64,000 bases of DNA from Crocinitomicaceae bacterium (GTDB lineage Bacteria; Bacteroidota; Bacteroidia; Flavobacteriales_D; Crocinitomicaceae). A model generated the notes under the pieces. It was not told where the DNA came from, searched no databases, and saw only the letters and a program-made list of their open reading frames with translations. The first letter of the stretch is position 1. Each line of letters opens with the position of its first letter. The position numbers and the translations under genes were made by a program. The stretch spans positions 1-64,000 of the forward strand of contig JAQWHI010000019.1 of the NCBI GenBank assembly GCA_029249445.1, written 5' to 3'. Of the stretch, positions 44,081-53,034 are shown one piece after another.

Positions 44081-44389
44081 CTATTTTGTGGCTTTAAGAT
44101 AAATTCGGTACGCCAATAATCCTGGAATTCCAAACAACAAAATGCCTGCAACCAAATAGCCCTTCGGTAATAAATAAAAAGTCTTTACACCCTCTAAATC
44201 TGCTTCACTGTAGCCCAATCCAATAAAATAAGATAAGCTCAGTGGAGCCTCAAATTGAACTTCCTGAAGCCCGTCTTGTTTTACAATGATTCCATCAAAT
44301 AAATTAATGGGAAGTGTAAAGAACAAAAGTGCCAAAATAAGAGAGGTGAGTCCGAAAACAATGATTGGTTTTTGATATTGATTCTTCAT
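44081..44389 (-). CDS. Hypothetical two-helix membrane protein
   Basis: 102 aa from ATG 44389 (in-frame ATG at 44404 also possible). Two membrane helices, about 8-28 and 76-95, enclosing a loop of about 45 residues. Family not recognised. A TAATTTTA box at 44418-44425 may be its promoter. Divergent from the histidine kinase gene. Confidence 0.6.
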   Translation of the reverse strand: MKNQYQKPIIVFGLTSLILALLFFTLPINLFDGIIVKQDGLQEVQFEAPLSLSYFIGLGYSEADLEGVKTFYLLPKGYLVAGILLFGIPGLLAYRIYLKATK

Positions 44390-44539
44390 AGGCAATTGCT
44401 GCATAGTTTGTACAGGATAAAATTACTTTTAATTTTACAACTGACACTGCAGTCATCAGGTCAGTTTCGTGGATTCAAGACATTGTTCAATTTAGAATTG
44501 ATTACACGAATACTGTTTTTATATCGTTAGTGAAGAAGA

Positions 44540-46090
44540 ATGAACTTGTATTCGAACAAACAGAAATGGAAAATAGCATTATTGGTGTTTGCCCTGCTAT
44601 TGGTTGGGGTGTCTTTGTTCGTGTCTAACCGAATTGTTTCTAAAGTTGCAGAACGAGAAAAAGAACGAGCGCAGCATTGGGTCGGTGCAATTCAAAAAAA
44701 AATCGAATTGGTCCAGCTGACCAATAAAACATTTTCTGAGCTTCGAGAACAAGAAAGAGATAAAATGTCACTTTGGGTTGAAGCGACTACAGAAGCTGCG
44801 AAAAAAAGTCCATTGGATGAAGATTTCAGCAACAACTTCCCCCTTACAATTGCAAAACGAAATACAGACATTCCTGTCATCGCTGTAGACGATGATGGAT
44901 ATATTTCAGGAAGTAGAAATTTAGATTTTGATACAAGTTCACTAAGAGGACTTTATCCCAATGCAACGCGAAAAGAAATCATTCAAAATTATGACGATTC
45001 TCTCCTCGTTCTTGCGGGTATTTGGAAGAAGAAAAATGCGAGCTTTACTGTAGAAGTCTTCGATGGTTTTTTCATTTCATATTATTACACCGATTCAAAA
45101 GGAATTACTGAACTTGAATACAAGCGTGACTCACTCATTGAAGCCTTTAATACAGACCTGATTAACAACGAAAGCCTCGTTCCCGTGCTGTTGGTAGATG
45201 GAACAACAAAAAAATTAATTCGAACAAATATTCCAGAAGTCAATAAAAAAGAAAGTCGAACAAAGGAATTCATTCAAAGCATGAGCTCAAACGAACCGCT
45301 TCTGATTGACTTTCAAAATGGGACCAAAAGTAAATTGTATTATGGCGCAAGTCCAGAGCTTAAGCAACTCCAATATTTCCCATATATACAATTCATTGTA
45401 ATTGGTTTATTTGCCTTTATAGGATACGTTATATTCAGTACATTTAGAAAGGCTGAACAAAACCAAGTTTGGGCAGGGATGGCGAAGGAAACTGCTCACC
45501 AGCTTGGCACTCCACTGTCTTCATTAATGGCATGGGTTCAATTGTTAGAATCGAAGGAAATTGACCCAATGGTTACGAAAGAAATGCAAAAAGATATTGA
45601 CCGCCTGGAAAAAGTTACCGACCGGTTTTCTAAAATTGGATCAAACGCACAGCTTTCAGATAACGACATTTGCCTAACAGTTCGCAATGTAATGTCTTAT
45701 CTAAAGCCAAGAATTTCAAACAAAATAAATGTGATTGTGAACTCGAATGGAAATATTCAAGTCAAGCATAACGCGTCATTGATTGAATGGGTTGTTGAGA
45801 ATATTGCAAAAAATGCTGTTGACACTATGGCTGCCGAGGGGCAATTGGAAGTACATGTTTCAGAGGCAATCAACTGGGTTCATATTGACATTAAGGATAC
45901 AGGCAAAGGCATTCCTCAACATCAGCTCTCTACAATCTTTGAGCCCGGTTTTTCATCAAAAAAACGTGGATGGGGACTCGGACTGTCTCTTGTAAAACGA
46001 ATTGTAAAGGAATACCACAAAGGAAATGTGTTTGTTTTGGAATCTCAATTAGACATTGGAACTACATTTCGAATTAGTCTACCCAGATAA
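44540..46090 (+). CDS. Membrane sensor histidine kinase (HQLGTPLSS type)
   Basis: 516 aa. Helix 1 about 10-29, a large periplasmic domain of about 245 residues, helix 2 about 280-302, then a HisKA-like domain in which the H box reads ETAHQLGTPLSSL (H320), a variant frequent in Bacteroidota, and an HATPase_c domain (DTGKGIP, GWGLGLSLVKRIVKEYH). No response regulator is adjacent. It converges with the T9SS protein gene, only 2 nt apart, with no visible terminator between. Confidence 0.9.
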   Translation: MNLYSNKQKWKIALLVFALLLVGVSLFVSNRIVSKVAEREKERAQHWVGAIQKKIELVQLTNKTFSELREQERDKMSLWVEATTEAAKKSPLDEDFSNNFPLTIAKRNTDIPVIAVDDDGYISGSRNLDFDTSSLRGLYPNATRKEIIQNYDDSLLVLAGIWKKKNASFTVEVFDGFFISYYYTDSKGITELEYKRDSLIEAFNTDLINNESLVPVLLVDGTTKKLIRTNIPEVNKKESRTKEFIQSMSSNEPLLIDFQNGTKSKLYYGASPELKQLQYFPYIQFIVIGLFAFIGYVIFSTFRKAEQNQVWAGMAKETAHQLGTPLSSLMAWVQLLESKEIDPMVTKEMQKDIDRLEKVTDRFSKIGSNAQLSDNDICLTVRNVMSYLKPRISNKINVIVNSNGNIQVKHNASLIEWVVENIAKNAVDTMAAEGQLEVHVSEAINWVHIDIKDTGKGIPQHQLSTIFEPGFSSKKRGWGLGLSLVKRIVKEYHKGNVFVLESQLDIGTTFRISLPR

Positions 46091-46092
46091 TT

Positions 46093-49000
46093 TTACGTGC
46101 CATTCAAATCAACTTGTCGCATTGCCACAAACGATTTGATTATTCGATCTCCTACACCCGGAACCTCTACATGAATCAAATAAACTCCTGAAGATACCGC
46201 AATCCCTTTGTTGTTAATCAAAAGCCAATCTTGATACGTAGATGGGTTGTCTTTATTAAATGTTTTAATCAGTTTTCCATTGACCGAATAAATTTTAATT
46301 GTACAGCGTTCGGGCAAATTGGTGATTTTGATTCTCGAATCAATTCTATTGCGCTCATATTCAGAATATGCCTTATATGGGTTAGGTACAACATTAATCA
46401 TTTCTAATGCTTCAACCAATTGACTCTTTAGTCCTTTTTCAGTAGTAATGTTTGACATGTTCCATGAGTATGCTGGTCTGCCTTGAAAATCATTTGTTGC
46501 AACAAACTCTTTGTACTCTTTGTTTACTCGTAGGCGAATCGTTACATCCGACTCCATGTGCGTTCTTCCCGCTCGAAGTAATGGGTATCCAATCCAAGAT
46601 AAGCTCCCATAGAACTGACGTTTTGCGGCATTGTTATCCGCTTCAACCTCGAGCAACTTCATCCGCGCTAAATTCGTAAGCTCATTCTCTGCCTCATCTG
46701 GGATGTAAGCGGAAAAATCAAAGCCTTGGATGTAATTGTTAATCGTTGATGTTTGATAGCTAAAAACATAAAACGGTTGAACACCTCCCATTACTGGTGC
46801 CCCTTCCGAATCAACAAGCTTCTCTGATGGATTCCAGATCATATCTCCACCATTATCGTTTACCAAAAATGAATTCTCTCCAAAGGCCATATAAAGGCGT
46901 GCACCTGATTCAATATCAATTGCGTAACCCGGGAACCATCCCATTCCAGTTGTTGAAGAATTGTCTGGCTGACCATTTTTATCGACTGATGGACTCTTAC
47001 GCATCTGTCCTGGTAGCGCTCCATTAATATTTAATGCTGCTATTCTACCTGTTTCAATAACAGGACAGCGCGTCCATTTGGCTTTATCTGATGTAATAAC
47101 AATATCAACACTAGGTAAAAAACTTAAAGATGACGCATTTTTTGCAGATGTCGGGGTTCCATAATTGTAATAAGCCATCGGCATGTAACTTCCTTCAAAT
47201 CCAGTAAGTGCATGTGGTGCAATTCCACCACCCAGAAGTTTCGAAAAAGTCTTATCTGGATCGATAAAGTTATTCGTTCCACCCCAATCTGGATAATTAC
47301 AAGGGTCTAAATAATCTCTATAAGACGGACTTGTCTGATCCAAGCATTCATAACCTGGATCGTTGGCATCAGTCTCAGGTGAATACGTTCCAGAGCGAAT
47401 CCAATTGGTTGGAAAAAACCCATCATTATCCGAAATAAAAGACATCCATTGTTTCGAACTGTCCGAAAAATTGAGCTCAGAGGAAATCATTTCTGTGGTA
47501 TATTGCGCTCCATTTACTCCGTTTGGAATGGTATATTTCTGTTGTTTGATCTGCACAGAAATCCCCAATTCAGGGATAATCTGCTCGTTATTCGATGCAA
47601 TTGTTCGTTCTGAAGAATAGGTTTCTAAAAGTATTCCGTTTTCTGTATCATATCGTTTAATAAGCCAAGAAGCTGTATCAACCCCATTAAAATTGGTTGG
47701 CGTATAATCAACGAACTCGCATTCAAAATATCCGTCTGTTACATTTAGTGGATCTACTATTTTTACATGAATTGGACCATTTCCTCTCGTGTACTCTGGC
47801 TTTTCCATAAATCCATTTTGGACAATGTACGCTTTTGACGCATCCGTTAATTCTATTGCTCGATTTCCGTTTCCATATCCGTCCATTCTGCGAATAATTG
47901 GAGAAGAGCCGTACTCAATATTTTGACTTGTACCATCTGCCTCTGGAGTGGGGTTGTGAGGAATAGCCTCTACAACTTTAACTTCACCTATTGCTGCTTT
48001 TCGACTTGCGATGTATGATTTTTTTTGTCCATTCAACGCCAATGGATCTGTCGGGTCGTATTTCTCATACTCGTTATGAGCATAGGCAATAGCAATGTAA
48101 TAGTACCGCTTAAAATTAACCAATTCCTTATCCCCTTGGGCAAACTCATCTTCTTTGATACTAAAGCTATGTTGGATCCCCTCATCAGCACCATCAACGC
48201 GCTCAACTGCCACACTCGCTCCAAGATCCTCATCAAACTCGAAATTGATGATACGACCAATTCCATCCTCAATATCACATTGCGCGACTAACCTTGCTTT
48301 GGATACGTCTTGAATATCTGATAGGGCCACGTCATTCTGCTTTAACTGATAAATTTGATATCCTTGAAAACGATAATATTTGTCCGTCAAACTATCTTCT
48401 GGAGTGATTAATGGGTCAAATTCTACATATCCTTCATTAAAATTGTTTGAAGATGAAGAGTTGCTTAGAGTCAAAATCAGCTCATTTTCTAATTCTTGAA
48501 TGGAAAGATTTGGGGCATGTGGTGCATCAAGAACACGAAAGCAATTTTCAAACAAGGCTTGTGCTTTGTCATCTGCGCGGCGCAGGACCTCAACCGAAGC
48601 AAAAGGGCCTCCGGAGGTCGCTCGGGCCCATACCACGCCCACTGTAATATTATTCACTGCGCCAGGTGTAAGTACAAATGGACCTGCAGATTGAACAAAT
48701 CGACGATCATTCGGCGGATTGTTAGAAGTTTGCTCTGTCCATGGTGCTTGAGGATTACCTCCAGTTCCCCAACCCAATGGGTCTGTATCTCCAGGAAACA
48801 TAAAATCACACGGAACTGTTGGGTCTGTTTCTGCGTCTGAAATATGACCGGTACCGCCATAGAAAAATGATGTGCCATCTTTCCAATACCCCTGCAAATA
48901 ACTGTAATAGTCTGCCGCAGAAACTGGATCAGTTTGACTCGGGTTTGCACCAAGCGTTGTGTTACTATAGTATAGGAATTGACGCATTCCAAAACGCTCA

Positions 49001-50166
49001 TTGTCAATGACACCATCTCCATACCCAATTCCATTTAATGCCTCATTGGGACCTATACCGTATGCATTGTCAATACCATCATTATCCTGATATGGACCTT
49101 CGAAAAAGTCGACACCAACGGCTGGTGGAATGCTCCCATAACCAAGCCAACCCGCATTGTCTCCATCGTAATTGTCTCCATTGTAGTAGTAGGCCAAACC
49201 ACGACTTACATCACACCCTACATAATCATCCAACGGATCGCCCAATGCACCATCAGTAAAATATCCAAAGTAGGTGTCATAAAGTGTTTGAGTTCCCCTG
49301 TTAATTAGTTCATAATTATAAAAGGTCATATTGTTGATCTCATCATTCGACGAGAAAGCAAATGCCTGAGCACGAATCTCCATACCAATAGGGTCAGCAC
49401 CTGTTTCCGTATGAATATTCCCCTTATCATTCATCACCCACCAATAATTTAAATCTCCATACAACGACACAGTGCGATCCGTTTCGCAGGCTTTCGTTTT
49501 ATAAATGTCATGCCATGGGTAATCTCCATCCTCCCACCTGTACTCACCGTCCTCGTTTCTATCAAAAAAAGGAGCTAAATAATAATCTTGTCCCTGCGTA
49601 ATGTCTCCGTGTGCAGGCCATTCCTTAATAATATCCGGAATCTCATAATCCTGAAACAGCTCCGATTGAAGATTTGTCCCATTTGCGGCATCTTCCATCC
49701 CAGCAGTAAACCATGCATCAAAAAGGCGGATTTCATCTTGTACAGTAATAAAGTGCTTGTCGTATGTATTGCAGTTTTCCCATGTAGTTTCTGCTGGACC
49801 CTGAGACAGCGGACCTGTCCAGTAATCTTGTCCGTTGCGGTAACGCAATGCAGCCAATTTAAGCTGCCCGTTGATGTCTGTTCCTCCGAGCCATAATGCA
49901 GAGGTAAAAAGCGCCATTATTCCCGAGTTTTTCGGGACCTCATATTGCGCTAAATTTTGACCGGGTATTTGCCATAAGTTACCTGCAGTGTGAACCAAAA
50001 ACCGAACATTATTCAGCTCCATTGTAGTACTTGCTGTAGGCGGAGTACAATTCGCTGCTTTTGAGATGTCGAGACCTGCAGTTTGGGCCAACTCCTTACC
50101 CGCATATGGCTGCGCAAACAAATTACAAGAGATGAATAAAATAAGTATTGGGAGAACAAACCTCAT
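46093..50166 (-). CDS. Large T9SS-secreted protein (type A sorting domain)
   Basis: 1357 aa from ATG 50166, chosen because a signal peptide starts there (MRFVLPILILFISCNLFAQ) and a TATTTTCG box lies 19 nt upstream. The last about 80 residues (VVPNPYKAYSEYERN, SGVYLIHVEVPGVGDRIIKSF) form a type A T9SS sorting domain. The body has many Asp/Asn-rich, calcium-binding-like stretches (FFDRNEDGEYRWEDGDYPW) and no catalytic motif I recognise. Similar huge proteins are common in Flavobacteriales; function unknown, probably cell-surface or released. Confidence 0.85.
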   Translation of the reverse strand: MRFVLPILILFISCNLFAQPYAGKELAQTAGLDISKAANCTPPTASTTMELNNVRFLVHTAGNLWQIPGQNLAQYEVPKNSGIMALFTSALWLGGTDINGQLKLAALRYRNGQDYWTGPLSQGPAETTWENCNTYDKHFITVQDEIRLFDAWFTAGMEDAANGTNLQSELFQDYEIPDIIKEWPAHGDITQGQDYYLAPFFDRNEDGEYRWEDGDYPWHDIYKTKACETDRTVSLYGDLNYWWVMNDKGNIHTETGADPIGMEIRAQAFAFSSNDEINNMTFYNYELINRGTQTLYDTYFGYFTDGALGDPLDDYVGCDVSRGLAYYYNGDNYDGDNAGWLGYGSIPPAVGVDFFEGPYQDNDGIDNAYGIGPNEALNGIGYGDGVIDNERFGMRQFLYYSNTTLGANPSQTDPVSAADYYSYLQGYWKDGTSFFYGGTGHISDAETDPTVPCDFMFPGDTDPLGWGTGGNPQAPWTEQTSNNPPNDRRFVQSAGPFVLTPGAVNNITVGVVWARATSGGPFASVEVLRRADDKAQALFENCFRVLDAPHAPNLSIQELENELILTLSNSSSSNNFNEGYVEFDPLITPEDSLTDKYYRFQGYQIYQLKQNDVALSDIQDVSKARLVAQCDIEDGIGRIINFEFDEDLGASVAVERVDGADEGIQHSFSIKEDEFAQGDKELVNFKRYYYIAIAYAHNEYEKYDPTDPLALNGQKKSYIASRKAAIGEVKVVEAIPHNPTPEADGTSQNIEYGSSPIIRRMDGYGNGNRAIELTDASKAYIVQNGFMEKPEYTRGNGPIHVKIVDPLNVTDGYFECEFVDYTPTNFNGVDTASWLIKRYDTENGILLETYSSERTIASNNEQIIPELGISVQIKQQKYTIPNGVNGAQYTTEMISSELNFSDSSKQWMSFISDNDGFFPTNWIRSGTYSPETDANDPGYECLDQTSPSYRDYLDPCNYPDWGGTNNFIDPDKTFSKLLGGGIAPHALTGFEGSYMPMAYYNYGTPTSAKNASSLSFLPSVDIVITSDKAKWTRCPVIETGRIAALNINGALPGQMRKSPSVDKNGQPDNSSTTGMGWFPGYAIDIESGARLYMAFGENSFLVNDNGGDMIWNPSEKLVDSEGAPVMGGVQPFYVFSYQTSTINNYIQGFDFSAYIPDEAENELTNLARMKLLEVEADNNAAKRQFYGSLSWIGYPLLRAGRTHMESDVTIRLRVNKEYKEFVATNDFQGRPAYSWNMSNITTEKGLKSQLVEALEMINVVPNPYKAYSEYERNRIDSRIKITNLPERCTIKIYSVNGKLIKTFNKDNPSTYQDWLLINNKGIAVSSGVYLIHVEVPGVGDRIIKSFVAMRQVDLNGT

Positions 50167-50185
50167 AAGACAATCATTTATTATC

Positions 50186-50193
50186 CGAAAATA
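50186..50193 (-). promoter_or_regulatory. -7-like box (TATTTTCG) of the large T9SS gene
   Basis: One base off TAnnTTTG on the minus strand, 19 nt before ATG 50166; it lies inside the alternative longer reading and so supports the shorter start. Confidence 0.35.
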
Positions 50194-50254
50194 CAGAAAT
50201 TTCACAAGATGTAAAACCAAGTAAGCTCTGAAAAATCAGGTAACCATTACTCAA

Positions 50255-51520
50255 TCAATTCAGGCGTCTTACAAACGTGATGAGTAAGTCGGTGATATCA
50301 TCATACTCTCTAAAGCTCAATTCTTCATAGGTATCAAATATATCATGGTAATGTTTGTTCGGGCCCATTGTGTATATAAAGAATGCAGGAACACCATTCT
50401 CGGTGAACCAATAATGGTCTGAGTTGGCCGATGGACCGCGTCTTTTCACTTTGGTTAATAATTTTTTTTCTTCATTTATGCGTTGGAGAAGCTCAAACTC
50501 TTTTTCAAAAACTGTTGCATTCACTGCTGTAATTCCATCTTCACCTGAACCCATAATATCTAGATTGACCAGAAACTTAATTTTCTTAAGTTTCAGAATA
50601 GGATTTTCAACGAAATACTTTGAACCCAACAGCCCTGCCTCTTCCCCCGCAAAAGCAATGAACATAACATTGTAGTCAGATGGATTTTCTTTAAAGTACT
50701 TGGCCATTGTAAATAGCATTGCCGTTCCACTGGCATTGTCATTCGCCCCGGGGAAATAGGTGTTCGACCCCATGTGCCCCAAATGATCATAGTGTGCCGT
50801 AAACAGAATTGTTTTTGTACATTTCTTTTTCCCAGGCAAGTATGCAATGACATTCTGCGACATATAATTGTTCAATAGTTGTGCGTCAATCTCAACATTC
50901 AATGGACCTCCGGAATAGATTGAGTCTTGAATTTTAATCAGAGCATTTGGCAATTGCTCTGTGCTCACAGACCATGTGAATTTTTCATCTGTGATTTCAA
51001 TCACATGGCAATAGGCTGCTAAAGCTTGAGAAATTCCAGACAACTGTTTTAATGTATCCAAGTCCAAATCAATCAAGTCTAGGACTACACTATTTCTATC
51101 TGTTTTTTCATTTCGAATGTCTCGAATGATTTTGCTTAACCCCTCACGATCAAAAAGCATTTTAGGAGTTAACCTAAAAGGTCTTAGTTCTCCGACAAAA
51201 CCAGATGATGAAGGGTCAACAACAAAATGAACTCCTGGATTTAAAGAGAACGAGCCATTGTTAACTATCATGGGACCAGGAAATGTATTGACGGATTGTA
51301 TTTCAAATGGCTGCAAAACGGTGCCATTATAACCTTCAATCCCTAATTTTTTAAACTCATCAACCAGGTAGTCTGCCGCTAATGAATCGCCTTTTTTATA
51401 GTAACCTCTCCCATAAAATTCTGGAGAACACAAGCTTTTTGTGATTCTCCTTACTTCATCAATCTGAGCAAAAGAAGAAAAGCTGGTAGATACAATTATG
51501 GAAAGGAGGAATTTAAGCAT
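50255..51520 (-). CDS. Secreted M28 family zinc aminopeptidase
   Basis: 421 aa with a signal peptide (MLKFLLSIIVSTSFSSFAQ). Two-zinc aminopeptidase core: HYDHLGHMG, PGANDNASGTAML, AFAGEEAGLLGSKYF, LVNLDIMGSG, and a final histidine in NKHYHDIFDTYEE. All metal ligands and the catalytic Glu appear present. The N-terminal half contains a protease-associated-like insert. The gene begins inside the end of the upstream acidic protein gene (8-nt overlap). Confidence 0.92.
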   Translation of the reverse strand: MLKFLLSIIVSTSFSSFAQIDEVRRITKSLCSPEFYGRGYYKKGDSLAADYLVDEFKKLGIEGYNGTVLQPFEIQSVNTFPGPMIVNNGSFSLNPGVHFVVDPSSSGFVGELRPFRLTPKMLFDREGLSKIIRDIRNEKTDRNSVVLDLIDLDLDTLKQLSGISQALAAYCHVIEITDEKFTWSVSTEQLPNALIKIQDSIYSGGPLNVEIDAQLLNNYMSQNVIAYLPGKKKCTKTILFTAHYDHLGHMGSNTYFPGANDNASGTAMLFTMAKYFKENPSDYNVMFIAFAGEEAGLLGSKYFVENPILKLKKIKFLVNLDIMGSGEDGITAVNATVFEKEFELLQRINEEKKLLTKVKRRGPSANSDHYWFTENGVPAFFIYTMGPNKHYHDIFDTYEELSFREYDDITDLLITFVRRLN

Positions 51521-52277
51521 ACCGCCGGTTTACAAAACTCATAAATTCAACAACTACCTCTTCTTCAGGATCCCAACTGTGTTGAACAGCTAACTGCGCA
51601 GCTTTTTCATTGGCTACATCAAGTGCTGTTTGGCTATCTAACATTTTAATCGCTTCAGAAAACATTTCACTAGAACCATCAAATAAATCATTGATGTAAC
51701 GCAAACGCTGATTCAATCCAAATGCTCCAATCAAAGTCTCCAACTTTCCTGCAGAAAATCGCGATGCTACCGAATCATCATCGAGTTGCAAGCGCTCAAG
51801 GAACGATTCAGAAGTGCCTGCTTTTGTGACCGTCTCATCAAAAATGAGGTCCTCGGTACCTGAATCCTCTGCAATCGAGGAGGAGTCGTCAATAATTTCT
51901 TCCACATTTTCCTGAAGACTCTGGCCCTCCGTTTCCTGTTTCTTAGCAGATTCTGATGTATTGGATTCCTCTTCAATAGTATCAAAAATTGACAAATCAA
52001 TCGAAGGCGCCTCCTCAGTAGTAACCTCTTCTTGATCAAGCTCTTCGATTGTTACTTCGACCTCAATTCCTTCAAATTCTTCTTCTTCAATCAAATCGCT
52101 TTCAGAAGTCTTTTCTTTGAAGGCATTGTAACGAAGAATAATACTTCGTTCGTGCAATTCCCGGGTGATTGATTCAAGCTCAATCAGCTCATCCAAATTT
52201 AATTTACCTGCCTCCAGCTGAGCAACCAATTCGCCCAATCTCTCTACTCTTGAGTTATATCCTTCTAATTTTTTCAT
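51513..52277 (-). CDS. Acidic hypothetical protein with coiled-coil N-terminus
   Basis: 254 aa from ATG 52277 (a TTG six codons upstream is also in frame). Residues about 5-55 are helical and coiled-coil-like (VERLGELVAQLEAGKLNLDELIELESI); a very acidic low-complexity middle (EEEEFEGIEVEV) spans about 60-150; the C-terminal 90 residues are a helical domain (FGLNQRLRYINDLFDGSSE) common in Bacteroidota proteins of unknown function. No signal sequence. The stop overlaps the M28 peptidase start. Confidence 0.75.
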   Translation of the reverse strand: MKKLEGYNSRVERLGELVAQLEAGKLNLDELIELESITRELHERSIILRYNAFKEKTSESDLIEEEEFEGIEVEVTIEELDQEEVTTEEAPSIDLSIFDTIEEESNTSESAKKQETEGQSLQENVEEIIDDSSSIAEDSGTEDLIFDETVTKAGTSESFLERLQLDDDSVASRFSAGKLETLIGAFGLNQRLRYINDLFDGSSEMFSEAIKMLDSQTALDVANEKAAQLAVQHSWDPEEEVVVEFMSFVNRRYA

Positions 52278-52458
52278 GTTTGAATTCAAATTCAACTTTT
52301 CAACATTTTAATCAAGTTGCTAACGTTGTACAAAAACTATGCTACAAAATGACGACATTTCACAATCAAATTTAATCAAGAAAAAATGTTTGTAAATGCA
52401 GTTAATGACTTTTTCTCTTCTTATGTTTGTTAATAACCTCAAATCAGTAAAATAAGGC

Positions 52459-53034
52459 ATGTTTTTAGAGCAAATCTCCAACGAAAGACGACAAAACGGA
52501 TGGATTGAAGTAGTGTGTGGATCGATGTTTTCTGGAAAAACAGAAGAATTAATTCGTCGTTTAAACCGGGCTCAATTTGCCAACCAACGTCTTCTACTAA
52601 TTAAACCCCGCATAGACAATCGCTACCACACCCAAAAAGTGGTGAGCCATCAGGGAACTAGTTTTGAGGCAGTATGTGTTGATGCACCTGACGAAATCAT
52701 TGGCCTGTGGAAAAATGAAAAAGTTGTTGCAATTGATGAAGCTCAATTTTTCGACAACAGTATAGTTCAGGTGTGCTCAAATCTTGCAAAAGAAGGTGCT
52801 CGAGTAATTGTTGCCGGACTCGATATGGATTTCACTGGAGAGCCTTTTGGGCCAATGCCCCGACTTTTGGCAATAGCAGAGTATGTCACAAAAGTACATG
52901 CTATTTGTGTATCTTGCGGAGACTTGGCACAATTCTCACACAGAACAGCAGAAGACAAAGCGCAAGTTTTGGTCGGTGCGATAGAGCACTATCAACCGCT
53001 GTGTAGAACGTGCTTTAATAAAATGTCCCGTTGA
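52459..53034 (+). CDS. tdk: Thymidine kinase (type II)
   Basis: 191 aa. P-loop GSMFSGKTEE (21-28), Walker B-like AIDEAQFFD, lasso region, and a structural zinc site from CVSCG and CRTCF. Phosphorylates thymidine to dTMP in nucleotide salvage. Its stop codon overlaps the TTG start of murF-alr (TTGA), so the two are co-translated. Confidence 0.96.
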   Translation: MFLEQISNERRQNGWIEVVCGSMFSGKTEELIRRLNRAQFANQRLLLIKPRIDNRYHTQKVVSHQGTSFEAVCVDAPDEIIGLWKNEKVVAIDEAQFFDNSIVQVCSNLAKEGARVIVAGLDMDFTGEPFGPMPRLLAIAEYVTKVHAICVSCGDLAQFSHRTAEDKAQVLVGAIEHYQPLCRTCFNKMSR

